Of a DNA stretch of 46,376 bases, positions 37,571 to 45,967 are shown piece by piece. Source of the stretch: Corynebacterium sp. 122RC1. Lineage in GTDB: Bacteria > Actinomycetota > Actinomycetes > Mycobacteriales > Mycobacteriaceae. A program made the translations under genes and the position numbers. The DNA lies in the NCBI RefSeq assembly GCF_024580955.1, contig NZ_JANIKD010000018.1:1-46376 (forward strand), given 5' to 3'. How positions within the stretch are numbered: position 1 is the first letter of the stretch; each line of letters starts with the position of its first letter. Below the pieces are notes generated by a model. The model saw nothing but the letters and a program-made list of their open reading frames with translations, was not told the DNA's origin and searched no databases.

Positions 37571-39045
37571 TGTCGCTCCGAAATTCCCAGCGTTTCGCGC
37601 GGGTGCGTTCCAAGCTCTCCTTTCGGCTTTCGGCGATGCCGCTGACCGCCGGGCTGCTCATCATTGTCTTCTTTGTCTCCGCATTCGGCGTGCTCCTGAG
37701 CTCCTACGCGGTTTATAAGACCATGGAGAACTTCACCTACGCCCGCATTGATGAGGAGCTGCATCGCGGCCTCGACGGCTGGGCGCGCCAGGACTCGCTC
37801 TTCCTGGCGGACCAGGGGATTGGTTCGCGCCCGCCCACGGACTTCTATGTGGCCAAGATCTTCCCAGACGGCTCGGTGGTGGTCTACAACGATAACGAAG
37901 CCTCCCCCGACCTTACCCAGCTTTACATCGGTGATCCCCAGGAGATCGGCTCGGAAGGCGATTCCTTACAGCAGTGGCGAGCACTTGCGCACAGCAGTAA
38001 CAACGTGATCACGGTGGTGGCCAAAAACACCACCGAGGAATCCAACACGCTGCACCGCACCGCCTACGGCCAAATGGTGATTGGCGTGCTGTACCTGGTG
38101 GTCATCGCGGTGTTGAGCTTCTTCCTCATCCGCCGCGCCCTGCGCCCCCTGCGAGAAGTGGAGCGCACTGCCCGCACCATCGCGGAGGGCAATCTCGACG
38201 CCCGCGTCCCCGAGGCCCCAGCACACACCGAGGTGGGTGCGGTGGCAAACTCCATGAACGTAATGATGGAGCGCCTCCAGGGTTCCATTGTGGAACTGCA
38301 GGCAAAAGAAGAGCAGATGCGCCGCTTCGTTGGCGATGCTTCCCACGAGCTGCGCACCCCGCTGACCAGTGTGAAAGGCTATGCGGAACTCTACTCCTCT
38401 GGCGCCACCAATGATGCAGACAAGGTGATCTCCAAAATCCAGGAGGAGGCCCAGCGCATGAGCCTGCTGGTGGAAGACCTCCTGGCGCTCACCCGCGCCG
38501 AGGGGGCCCGCTTTGAGGAAGCTCCGGTGGACTTGTTGGAAACCGTGCTCGCTGTGACTACCTCGCTACGCGGCGCGTTCCCAGACCGGGAAATCGCCGT
38601 GGCCTCTGAGTATTCAGGTGTACCGGTGGTGTGTGGTGATGCCTCTCGCCTCCATCAGGTGTTCACCAACCTCACGGTGAATGCACTCAAGCACGCAGGC
38701 CCGGACGCTCAGGTGAAGGTGCTTCTACGCAACGGGGATAACCCGGACGCGAACACCGTGGTGGTGGATGTGATCGACAACGGCGTGGGCATCGCCGCAG
38801 AAGACGCCTCCCACATCTTCGAGCGTTTCTACCGCACGGATGCCTCCCGCACCCGAGCCACCGGCGGTGGCGGCTCCGGGCTGGGGCTGGCAATCGTGAA
38901 ATCCCTCGTGGAATCGCACGGCGGCCAGGTAAGCGTTCGTAGCGAACTGGGGCAAGGCACCACCTTCAGCGTGGAGTTGCCCGCATACCCGCAGAATCCA
39001 GGAGCAGGATCGGTGGGAGCTACCACAGAGTCCGAGGCACCTTAA
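37570..39045 (+). CDS. phoS: PhoS sensor histidine kinase
   Basis: 491 residues. Two transmembrane helices (about 24-47 and 170-190) flank an extracytoplasmic sensor of about 120 residues. Then come HAMP (LRPLREVERTARTIAEG), the dimerisation box FVGDASHELRTPLTSVKGY with the phosphorylated histidine, and the ATPase domain with N box (NLTVNALKHA), G1 (DNGVGI), F (FERFYR) and G2 (GSGLGLAIV). It phosphorylates PhoR. The last 26 bp overlap the stop end of the disrupted lipase gene on the other strand. Confidence 0.92.
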   Translation: MSLRNSQRFARVRSKLSFRLSAMPLTAGLLIIVFFVSAFGVLLSSYAVYKTMENFTYARIDEELHRGLDGWARQDSLFLADQGIGSRPPTDFYVAKIFPDGSVVVYNDNEASPDLTQLYIGDPQEIGSEGDSLQQWRALAHSSNNVITVVAKNTTEESNTLHRTAYGQMVIGVLYLVVIAVLSFFLIRRALRPLREVERTARTIAEGNLDARVPEAPAHTEVGAVANSMNVMMERLQGSIVELQAKEEQMRRFVGDASHELRTPLTSVKGYAELYSSGATNDADKVISKIQEEAQRMSLLVEDLLALTRAEGARFEEAPVDLLETVLAVTTSLRGAFPDREIAVASEYSGVPVVCGDASRLHQVFTNLTVNALKHAGPDAQVKVLLRNGDNPDANTVVVDVIDNGVGIAAEDASHIFERFYRTDASRTRATGGGGSGLGLAIVKSLVESHGGQVSVRSELGQGTTFSVELPAYPQNPGAGSVGATTESEAP

Positions 39046-39146
39046 ACTGCTCCACGTCTTCAACCTCAAGGGCGGCAACAATCAGATTGGCAAGCCGCGG
39101 GAGTTGGTCGTGCCGCGGGCCCACAATCTCATATGTGGCGCCTAGG
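39020..39146 (-). pseudogene. 3' remnant of the IS-disrupted lipase/hydrolase gene
   Basis: Read on the minus strand from the insertion point it encodes ...LGATYEIVGPRHDQLPR, then LANLIVAALEVEDVEQF and a short end before TAG at 39022-39020. GPRHDQLP supplies the catalytic-histidine region missing from the 5' part at 41584-42131. Joining 42131-41584 to 39140-39020 gives 669 nt, exactly 223 codons with no internal stop. Overlaps phoS by 26 bp. Confidence 0.85.
39141..39146. repeat. Target-site duplication CCTAGG, left copy
   Basis: CCTAGG directly outside the left inverted repeat, identical to 41584-41589. It fits the NCTAGN target of IS481-type elements. Confidence 0.85.
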
Positions 39147-39255
39147 TGTGATGTCCAGGGACGTTGTTCTGGCCCCCGCCCGTAATGACACCGTGCCGAT
39201 TCAAGAAGTATCTGTCCAGACCGCTTGCCATTGAAGGCATGTTAGAGTTTGGGGC

Positions 39256-39321
39256 ATGTCGAGTCCCGAATCAGACAGGTCAGGGGTTGTCGGTCACACC
39301 GCCAGCCCCTTGAACCACTAG
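39256..39321 (+). CDS. Possible 21-residue leader peptide of the cmx-like gene
   Basis: ATG at 39256 opens 21 codons (MSSPESDRSGVV..., ending PLNH) to TAG 39319. It lies 103 bp before the resistance gene, and a hairpin follows 5 nt later. The layout resembles the leader-attenuator of inducible chloramphenicol genes, where stalling on the leader exposes the downstream ribosome site. Only GGGG precedes the ATG, so translation is uncertain. Confidence 0.35.
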   Translation: MSSPESDRSGVVGHTASPLNH

Positions 39322-39326
39322 TTACG

Positions 39327-39349
39327 ACGCCCACGATCTGTGTGGGCGT
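39327..39349 (+). promoter_or_regulatory. Hairpin between leader ORF and cmx-like gene
   Basis: ACGCCCAC and GTGGGCGT are perfect 8-bp arms with a 7-nt loop. A second small repeat, CAAGAA/TTCTTG (about 39384-39401), lies just before the ribosome site GGAG (39415-39418). Possible attenuator. Confidence 0.4.
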
Positions 39350-39424
39350 ATGTCTGGCGTACCCGGGGCGCTGGCCGTGGTGACAAGAAGAACCATTTCT
39401 TGATCTCACACCTCGGAGTACTCG

Positions 39425-40600
39425 ATGCCTTTTGCCCTCTACATGCTTGCCCTGGCGGTCTTCGTCATGGGCACTTCAGAATTCATGCTCGCGGGATTGC
39501 TCCCCGCGATCGCGACCGAACTTGACGTCTCGGTCGGCACTGCGGGCCTGCTGACCTCCGCATTCGCAGTCGGTATGGTCGTCGGCGCGCCAGTGATGGC
39601 GGCATTCGCTCGCCGTTGGCCACCGCGGCTCACATTGATCGTTTGCCTTCTCGTGTTCGCGGGAAGCCACGTCATCGGAGCGATGACACCAGTGTTCTCT
39701 CTCCTGCTCATCACCCGGGTGCTCAGCGCTCTCGCAAACGCAGGATTCCTCGCCGTAGCACTGAGCACGGCCACTACCCTCGTGCCAGCGAACCAGAAGG
39801 GGCGTGCACTGTCGATCCTGCTCTCCGGCACGACGATCGCAACCGTCGTGGGCGTCCCCGCCGGGGCACTGCTCGGCACAGCGCTGGGCTGGCGAACGAC
39901 GTTCTGGGCGATCGCCATCCTCTGTATTCCCGCGGCCGTTGGAGTCATTCGTGGCGTCACGAACAATGTTGGTCGGAGCGAGACTAGCGCGACCTCACCA
40001 AGGCTCCGTGTCGAGCTCAGCCAGTTGGCGACGCCGCGGCTCATCCTGGCCATGGCACTCGGAGCGCTGATCAACGGAGGGACCTTTGCGGCATTCACCT
40101 TCCTGGCACCCATCGTGACCGAGACCGCGGGCTTGGCCGAAGCGTGGGTGTCCGTCGCGCTGGTGATGTTCGGCATCGGATCGTTCCTTGGCGTCACGAT
40201 CGCAGGACGACTATCAGATCAACGACCTGGCCTCGTGCTCGCAGTCGGCGGACCGCTATTGCTGACAGGCTGGATCGTGTTGGCAGTGGTCGCATCTCAT
40301 CCCGTTGCGCTTATCGTCCTCGTCCTCGTTCAGGGATTTCTGTCGTTCGGCGTCGGCAGTACTCTGATCACGCGTGTGCTGTATGCAGCATCGGGTGCGC
40401 CAACGATGGGCGGTTCGTACGCAACCGCAGCATTGAATATCGGAGCTGCAGCGGGGCCCGTGCTTGGTGCGCTCGGGCTCGCGACCGGGCTGGGGCTGCT
40501 CGCGCCGGTTTGGGTCGCTTCGGTGCTGACAGCGATCGCTCTCGTCATCATGCTTCTCACCAGACGCGCGCTTACGAAGACCGCGGCGGAGGCCAATTGA
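39425..40600 (+). CDS. cmx: Chloramphenicol efflux MFS transporter, Cmx-like
   Basis: 391 residues, 12 membrane helices of the DHA1 type. The start MPFALYMLALAVFVMGTSEF and length match Cmx of corynebacterial Tn5564 as I remember it. Further family features are LLPAIATELDVSVGTAGLLT after helix 1 and the motif C-like GTTIATVVGVPAGALLG. It would expel chloramphenicol across the membrane. GGAG lies 6 nt before the ATG. The stop overlaps the transposase start (TGATG). Confidence 0.9.
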   Translation: MPFALYMLALAVFVMGTSEFMLAGLLPAIATELDVSVGTAGLLTSAFAVGMVVGAPVMAAFARRWPPRLTLIVCLLVFAGSHVIGAMTPVFSLLLITRVLSALANAGFLAVALSTATTLVPANQKGRALSILLSGTTIATVVGVPAGALLGTALGWRTTFWAIAILCIPAAVGVIRGVTNNVGRSETSATSPRLRVELSQLATPRLILAMALGALINGGTFAAFTFLAPIVTETAGLAEAWVSVALVMFGIGSFLGVTIAGRLSDQRPGLVLAVGGPLLLTGWIVLAVVASHPVALIVLVLVQGFLSFGVGSTLITRVLYAASGAPTMGGSYATAALNIGAAAGPVLGALGLATGLGLLAPVWVASVLTAIALVIMLLTRRALTKTAAEAN

Positions 40601-41588
40601 TGACCCATCCGAACGCTCTTCTCACTCCTCGTGCCCGTCTCCGGTTAGCTCGGCTGATTGTCGAAGACGGCTATCCGGCCACGATCGCCGCAAAGATGTT
40701 CATGGTCTCCCCGATCACTGCCCGGAAATGGGCAGGCCGCTACCGGGAAGAGGGTGAGTTTGGGATGCAGGATCGCTCCAGCAAGCCGCACCGGATCCCA
40801 GGCAGGACGCCCGAGCATGTCAAGAAGAAGATCATCAACCTGCGCTGGCGGCTTCGACTGGGGCCAGCCCAGATCGCTGCGCGACTTGGTCTCTCGACGT
40901 CGACTGTTCACGCGGTCCTCGTCCGTTGCCGCGTGAACCGCCTCTCGCATATCGATCGTGTCACTGGCGAGCCATTGCGGCGATATGAGCATCCTCATCC
41001 GGGATCGTTGATTCATGTCGATGTCACGAAGTTCGGCAACATCCCCGACGGCGGTGGACATCGTTACGTAGGTCGGCAGCAAGGCGCACGGAACAAGCTC
41101 GCGACTCCGGGATTACCACGAGGAAAAGATCACAAGCCGCGCACCGGGACGGCGTTCGTTCACACAGTCATCGACGACCACTCCCGCGTCGCATACGCAG
41201 AAATCTGGTCGGATGAGCAGGCGAGCACAGCGGTGGGAGTTCTCGAACGCGCCGTGGCCTGGTTCGCCGAACGAGGCGTGACCGTCGAGGAGTCCTATCC
41301 GACAACGGGTCGGCATACAGATCCCACGCATGGAGGGACTTCTGCGCTCGGCTCGGCATCCGACACAAGCGGACACGCCCCTACCGGCCGCAGACGAACG
41401 GGAAGATCGAGCGATTCCACTGCACGCTCGGGGACGGCTGGGCCTATGCCAGGTTTTACGGTTCAGAGGCCGAACGACGCCTGGCGCTGCCCGGCTGGCT
41501 CCACTTCTACAACCACCACCGACACCACTCTGCGATTGGCGGCGTACCCTTCGACCGACTCAACAACGTCCCTGGACATCACACCTAG
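40600..41588 (+). pseudogene. IS481-family transposase with internal frameshift
   Basis: Starts MTHPNALLTPRARLRLARLI, with a helix-turn-helix (ITARKWAGRYREEG) and the first catalytic Asp in HVDVTKFG. At about 41289-41290 one base seems missing: the frame after GVTVE leaves the family sequence, and the next frame continues SDNGSAYRSHAWRDF (second Asp) and TNGKIERFH (Glu) to PGHHT and TAG. A 990-nt gene has become 989 nt. The stop TAG 41586-41588 lies in the CCTAGG target duplication. The frameshift separates the DDE residues; a sequencing error or programmed frameshift is not excluded. Confidence 0.85.
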
Positions 41589-41589
41589 G
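41584..41589. repeat. Target-site duplication CCTAGG, right copy
   Basis: Identical to 39141-39146; its TAG also serves as the transposase stop codon. Confidence 0.85.
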
Positions 41590-42131
41590 GTCGCCGTGGC
41601 CTGTGGCACTACAAAATCATTGGTGGAGTACACGCTCAGCACCTCCACGCCCGCCGGTGCCTGCGCCTCAAAGGGGCGGCTGAATCCCAGGAGGGCGTCG
41701 CCAAGCAGAAGACGCACAGCCGGGCTCATCCCCGGCGCGGAAAGCAGCCGCCGCGGCGTCCCCCGATACGCGGCGCCGAGCCCAACCAATCTGCGCACCA
41801 TCCCAGGGAAGGCGTGCGCGATGTGCAATCCCATGTGCCCGCCCGCCGAGTGGCCCACGATATCCACCCTGCCTATGCCCTGGCGGCGCAACCCGGCAAA
41901 GTACTTTTCCAACTCCGCATAGGAACGCTCCAGCGTGGCGGTGCCGTGGTTGCCGTATGCCGGGGCAAAAAACGCCCTGCCCTGTGCCGCGAGCAAGGCC
42001 GCGGGACGCTCAAAATTTCCCGGTGAGCCCAGCACGCCATGCAGAAACACCACCGGTGGCGCTGCCCCCTCCATCCACTGCGGGGAGGGCGGCAACACGC
42101 CCATCGGCGGAATCAGGCGCGCGAAGAGCAC
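41584..42131 (-). pseudogene. 5' part of IS-disrupted alpha/beta hydrolase (lipase-like)
   Basis: From ATG 42131 the gene encodes MLFARLIPPMG, PPVVFLHGVLGSPGNF (oxyanion HG), DIVGHSAGGHMG with the catalytic serine, and VYSTNDFVVP with the acid, and then reaches the insertion in ...ATATLG. The reading frame now runs on into the element and has lost its catalytic histidine. The lost end survives at 39020-39146. The intact protein would be 222 residues. It starts 3 bp after the HIT gene stop, so both formed one operon. Secretion signal absent. Confidence 0.85.
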
Positions 42132-42134
42132 GAG

Positions 42135-42557
42135 CTACCTGCGGCCGGAGGCGTCGGTTCCCAGTTCCGCGCGCAGCGCCTCGGCGGCCGCGGTCATCCG
42201 CGCCGGGTCAGTCTGATCCATTGGGATGGCAGCGGAGAAGTCATAATCCGCCATTTTGCTGGTAGGGAAGAGGTGAATGTGGGTGTGCGGGACGTCGAAA
42301 CCCGCGATGATGTACCCGGCACGCGGCGCATCGAACGCCTTGGTGATCGCCTGCCCGATCTCCTGCGCCACCTCGTTGAGATGCACCCAGGTTGCGGGCT
42401 CGAGGTCCGTCCAGCGATCTACTTCTTCCACCGGCACTACCAGGGTGTGGCCGTACGCGAGCGGCTCGATAGTGAGAAAGGCCACCACCGTTTCATCGCG
42501 GTAGATGAAGGTTCCTGGGAGTTCACCTGCAATGATCTTGCTGAATACACTGCTCAT
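42135..42557 (-). CDS. HIT-family nucleotide hydrolase/transferase
   Basis: 140 residues from ATG 42557 (MSSVFSKIIAGELPG), the classical opening of Hint-like proteins. The histidine triad is HTHIHLFP near residues 98-105. It probably hydrolyses nucleoside phosphoramidates or similar adenylated compounds. A -10 TATTAT ends 8 nt from the ATG (leaderless). Divergent from purD; followed by the disrupted hydrolase. Confidence 0.93.
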   Translation of the reverse strand: MSSVFSKIIAGELPGTFIYRDETVVAFLTIEPLAYGHTLVVPVEEVDRWTDLEPATWVHLNEVAQEIGQAITKAFDAPRAGYIIAGFDVPHTHIHLFPTSKMADYDFSAAIPMDQTDPARMTAAAEALRAELGTDASGRR

Positions 42558-42565
42558 GCCAGCCG

Positions 42566-42601
42566 ATAATACCCAGAATGGCACCACGCGGCAGATATGA
42601 T
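42566..42601. promoter_or_regulatory. Divergent leaderless promoters of HIT gene and purD
   Basis: Minus-strand -10 TATTAT (42571-42566) and plus-strand -10 TATGAT (42596-42601) each end 8 nt before their ATG (42557 and 42610). No Shine-Dalgarno is visible on either side. Confidence 0.55.
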
Positions 42602-42609
42602 GGGGCACT

Positions 42610-43878
42610 ATGCGCATTCTTGTTATTGGTTCTGGTGCCCGCGAGCACGCCATCGCACTCGGTCTGAGCAAAGACCCCAAGGTCACGGAAATCCACGTTG
42701 CCCCAGGTAACGCGGGCATTGCCGGTATGGCAACCGTCTACCCTGAGGCCACCGCAGTATCCAACCCCGAGGCAATGCTGGCGCTCGCCGAGCAGGTCCG
42801 CCCGGATTTTGTGGTCATTGGCCCGGAGATCCCGCTGGTAGCGGGGGTTTCCGACGTGCTCCGCGCCGCAGGTTTCAAGGTGTTCGGGCCCAGCAAGGCC
42901 GCAGCTCAAATCGAAGGCTCCAAGGCCTTTGCCAAGGACATCATGCAGGCAGCGGGGGTTCGCACCGCACATGCGGAGCAGATCACCCCTGGCGCAGACG
43001 ATGCGGCAATCGAGGCCGCGCTGGACCGCTTTGGCCCCCGATTCGTGGTCAAGGATGACGGCCTTGCAGGCGGCAAGGGCGTGGTGGTCACCAACGACCG
43101 CGCCGAGGCCCGCGCCCACGTGGACGCAGTGCTTGCCGCCGGCAACCCAGTGCTGCTGGAATCCTTCCTGGACGGCCCGGAGGTGTCCCTATTCTGCCTG
43201 GTAGACGGCGAGACCGTGGTGCCGTTGCTGCCCGCGCAGGATCACAAGCGTGTGCGCGACAACGACGAAGGCCCCAACACCGGCGGCATGGGCGCATACT
43301 GCCCGCTGCCGTGGCTGCCGGAGGACGGCGTACAGAGGATCGTCGATGAAGTGTGTATTCCTGTGGCCAAGGAAATGGCCTCCAGGGGCAACCCATACTC
43401 GGGCCTGCTCTACGCTGGGCTGGCGTGGGGCGAGCAGGGGCCCGCCGTGGTGGAGTTCAACTGCCGTTTCGGTGACCCAGAAACCCAGGCGGTGCTGGAT
43501 ATGCTGAACACCCCTCTTGGGGAGGTTTTGCTGGCCGTCGCGGAGGGCCGCCTAGCAGAGCTGCCCGCCTTGGACTGGAAGCCGGGCTACGCGCTTACCG
43601 TAGTTCTCGCCGCAGCAAACTACCCAGAAACCCCACGCACCGGCGACGTGATCACCGACGCGGATCACCCGCAGGTACGCCACGCCGGCACCGCCTTCAA
43701 TGAAGCCGGTGAGCTGGTTTCCGCAGGTGGGCGCGTTCTCAACGTGGTAGGTACTGGCACCACCTTGGAGCAGGCCCGCGAGCAGGCCTACGCGGTGCTG
43801 GAGCAGATCCACCTGGACGGTGGCCACTACCGCAGTGACATCGCCCTGCCTGCCGTGCGCGGCGAAATCCACATCTAA
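42610..43878 (+). CDS. purD: Phosphoribosylamine-glycine ligase
   Basis: 422 residues; second step of purine synthesis. [42 protein letters not shown] (ATP-grasp), the [20 protein letters not shown] block and [12 protein letters not shown] are diagnostic. Followed after 1 bp by an aminotransferase, so the two are probably co-transcribed. Confidence 0.97.
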   Translation: MRILVIGSGAREHAIALGLSKDPKVTEIHVAPGNAGIAGMATVYPEATAVSNPEAMLALAEQVRPDFVVIGPEIPLVAGVSDVLRAAGFKVFGPSKAAAQIEGSKAFAKDIMQAAGVRTAHAEQITPGADDAAIEAALDRFGPRFVVKDDGLAGGKGVVVTNDRAEARAHVDAVLAAGNPVLLESFLDGPEVSLFCLVDGETVVPLLPAQDHKRVRDNDEGPNTGGMGAYCPLPWLPEDGVQRIVDEVCIPVAKEMASRGNPYSGLLYAGLAWGEQGPAVVEFNCRFGDPETQAVLDMLNTPLGEVLLAVAEGRLAELPALDWKPGYALTVVLAAANYPETPRTGDVITDADHPQVRHAGTAFNEAGELVSAGGRVLNVVGTGTTLEQAREQAYAVLEQIHLDGGHYRSDIALPAVRGEIHI

Positions 43879-43879
43879 C

Positions 43880-45019
43880 ATGCTGGTCCCGAGCCCGCGC
43901 GGAGAGGTAGAGCCCTTCCGCGTCATGCAGATCCTGGGCAAGGCGCAGCAACGCGAGGATGCCCTCCTGCTGTGCGTGGGCCAACCACGGGCTGGGGCGC
44001 CGGGGCCTGTGTTGGCCGCGGCCTCAGAGGCCCTGGTGGGGGCGTCGTTAGGCTATACCGCGACCCTCGGATTGCCCGAGCTGCGCGCGGCGATAGCCCG
44101 TTGGCATGCACACACCTACGGCACGCCCACCCGCGCCGAGCAAGTGGTGGTGACCACCGGCTCCTCCGGTGGCTTTGTGGCGGCCTTCCTGGCGCTGCTT
44201 TCCCCAGGTGACGCCGTGGCTCTGGCGCGCCCCGGCTACCCCGCCTACCGCAACACGCTGCACGCACTCGGTGCGGAGGTGGTGGAGCTGGACTGCGGGC
44301 CTGAAACGCGCTATCAGCCCACGGTGGAGCACCTGGAGGCCTGCGGGCGTGAACTCAAGATGGTGATCGTGACCAGCCCGGACAACCCGACGGGCACCAT
44401 CATCGATCCCGCCGAGCTGCAGCGCATCGCGAGGTGGTGTGAGCGCCGCGACGTTGTGTTGCTTTCTGACGAGATCTACCACGGCATCAGCTACGGCCAA
44501 ACGACCGCAACCGCCCGCCAATTCAGCCCCGAGGCCATCACGGTGGGCTCCATGTCCAAGTTCTTCTGTATGACAGGCTGGCGCCTGGGCTGGCTCATCA
44601 TGCCGGAACACCTGGTGGAGACCTTTGACAACCTCCAGGCCAACCTGGCCCTTTGCCCGCCCGCCATCGCCCAACACGCAGCCCTGGCGGCCTTCACCCC
44701 TGACTCGCTGAGTGAATTGCGCTCCCACGTGCGCGAATACGCCGAAACTAGGGACTTCCTCACTGCCGAGCTTCCCAAACTGGGCCTGGGTAACTTCGCC
44801 CCGCCCGACGGCGGCTTCTACCTCTGGGTGGACGTTTCCCACCTCACCGATGACTCCGAGGCTTGGGCCGCCGACCTGCTTGAGGAAACCGGGGTGGCCG
44901 TTGCCCCAGGCAAAGACTTTGACACCACCTCCGGCCACAAATTCATCCGCATCAGCTTCTGCATCTCTTTGGAGCAGGCGCGGCAAGCGGTGGCGCGGTT
45001 GGCGGAGTGGCTGGGGTAG
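43880..45019 (+). CDS. PLP-dependent aminotransferase, class I/II
   Basis: 379 residues from ATG 43880 (MLVPSPRGEVEPFRVMQIL); an upstream frame start lies inside purD. TTGSSGGFVAAFLAL is the cofactor-phosphate loop, SPDNPTGTI and SDEIYHGISYG hold the ring-binding residues, SMSKFFCMTGWRLGW the Schiff-base lysine, and FIRISFC the substrate arginine. An aspartate-aminotransferase-like gene follows purD in C. glutamicum as I recall; substrate not deducible. Confidence 0.88.
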   Translation: MLVPSPRGEVEPFRVMQILGKAQQREDALLLCVGQPRAGAPGPVLAAASEALVGASLGYTATLGLPELRAAIARWHAHTYGTPTRAEQVVVTTGSSGGFVAAFLALLSPGDAVALARPGYPAYRNTLHALGAEVVELDCGPETRYQPTVEHLEACGRELKMVIVTSPDNPTGTIIDPAELQRIARWCERRDVVLLSDEIYHGISYGQTTATARQFSPEAITVGSMSKFFCMTGWRLGWLIMPEHLVETFDNLQANLALCPPAIAQHAALAAFTPDSLSELRSHVREYAETRDFLTAELPKLGLGNFAPPDGGFYLWVDVSHLTDDSEAWAADLLEETGVAVAPGKDFDTTSGHKFIRISFCISLEQARQAVARLAEWLG

Positions 45020-45061
45020 GGGGTTTGGGGTTGGTGTTTTGGTTTGCTTCCAGACTTCAGA

Positions 45062-45089
45062 TTGATGTTTGTAGGAAAATGTGTAAGAT
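45062..45089 (+). promoter_or_regulatory. Promoter-like pair before a putative small RNA
   Basis: TTGATG (45062-45067) and TAAGAT (45084-45089) are 16 nt apart, 43 bp after the aminotransferase stop. Start of transcription would fall near 45096. Confidence 0.45.
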
Positions 45090-45095
45090 GTTGTT

Positions 45096-45152
45096 CATCA
45101 AGCCGAAAGGCAAATAGGCTCTGGCCCCTGGAATACCAGGGGTTATCTTTTA
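45096..45152 (+). ncRNA. Putative two-hairpin small RNA convergent with Abi-like gene
   Basis: From the predicted start the RNA has a small stem GCC-GAAA-GGC (45102-45111, GNRA-type loop), a single-stranded linker AAATAGGCTCTGG, and a strong stem CCCCTGG-AATA-CCAGGGG (45125-45142) followed by TTATCTTTTA, a Rho-independent terminator. GGC at 45117-45119 could pair with the first stem instead. The RNA ends within the stop codon of the Abi-like gene on the other strand. Alternative: the second stem only terminates the aminotransferase transcript. Confidence 0.45.
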
Positions 45153-45881
45153 TTTATTCTTCAGTGGATTCTTAGCTAGGGCATCTGGGATCCATCTTTG
45201 GTTTCGCAACCAAGTGCCGACGGCAGGATCTATGGCTTTGGCAATTTCGATGCAATTGCCATGTGTAGACTGAAGTAGATTGATATCTTTGATAATTGGC
45301 CTACGGTGAGTTGCGCGGTTGCGCATGTTCTTGACCTGCATCGCTGCACTCTGGAAGGAGCGCATGTTCATTGCAGAGGTATTCGGCTCAATTGCTTCCT
45401 TCCAGAGAATAACCCTTGAATTTCGATCTGTAGCGTGGTTCCTTGGTAGAAGGTGTACCCAGTTCCCGAAGGTGAGTCCGGCGACGTAATCATCATGGGT
45501 CGGAGCGGTGGACTCCTTGCGAATGTCAGCGTAGTGTTGCAGTTTTTTCTGCCCGGAGGGCCACACCAGGTCTTTGAGGACTCCTTCAGGGTGCAGGATC
45601 CATTCGGTCGAGCCCGAGCGTGGATATGCACTGTTCCATGTGGAAAAACTTTTATCGATAAGATTGCGTAACATAATCTCAACCTCACCGGTGGCTCTAT
45701 CCACAGCGGAGGCTACATAGCCATTCCAAACGTAAAGGGTAGCGGCAAGCAGATTTATTTCCTGTGAGTTTCTGCTGTGTTCGTTCGCCAAGTCCAGGTA
45801 GGTTTTACGCCTACTGGAAGGCAGTGCATTCAGGATGAAGTTGGCTTCAGTTGCCGTCAAAGGATTGCGAAGAAAATCCAT
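45150..45881 (-). CDS. Abi-like protein with HEPN motif (AbiD/AbiF type)
   Basis: 243 residues from ATG 45881 with GGAGAG just upstream. The order matches Abi_2-type proteins: LYVWNGYVASAVDRATGEVEIMLRN (read in two parts, about 50-73), a central W/H-rich part (TFGNWVHLLP), and the RNxxxH motif R187-N-R-A-T-H192, the HEPN ribonuclease signature. Such proteins cause abortive phage infection or act as RNA-cleaving toxins; some AbiF proteins pair with a small RNA. The gene is visibly AT-richer than its neighbours, and lies at the end of the conserved block, so it was probably acquired. Confidence 0.75.
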   Translation of the reverse strand: MDFLRNPLTATEANFILNALPSSRRKTYLDLANEHSRNSQEINLLAATLYVWNGYVASAVDRATGEVEIMLRNLIDKSFSTWNSAYPRSGSTEWILHPEGVLKDLVWPSGQKKLQHYADIRKESTAPTHDDYVAGLTFGNWVHLLPRNHATDRNSRVILWKEAIEPNTSAMNMRSFQSAAMQVKNMRNRATHRRPIIKDINLLQSTHGNCIEIAKAIDPAVGTWLRNQRWIPDALAKNPLKNK

Positions 45882-45967
45882 TTTGCTCTCCAAAAAGTCA
45901 GGACAACTCTTACGCTATATGCAACGAACCCCCCCTGAAAGTTCCCCCGAATATTGATCTTTGTGGC

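Larger units (their letters stand above)
39147..41583. mobile_element. IS481/IS5564-type element carrying a cmx-like gene
   Basis: 2437 bp bounded by perfect 22-bp inverted repeats (39147-39168 and 41562-41583; ends begin TGTGATGTCC) and by a CCTAGG duplication. Order: left repeat, leader region, Cmx-like exporter, transposase reaching into the right repeat. It matches my memory of IS5564/Tn5564, the corynebacterial chloramphenicol transposon, though I recall the described Tn5564 as longer. Insertion split a lipase gene. The CACTSAGTG palindrome common elsewhere is absent here, agreeing with foreign origin. The transposase carries a frameshift. Confidence 0.9.

Noticed and set aside
40144..41922. 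592-residue plus-strand ORF spanning cmx end, transposase and lipase DNA
   Set aside because: It is the wrong frame of the cmx-like gene followed by the first frame of the shifted transposase, then noise; the real start is ATG 40600.
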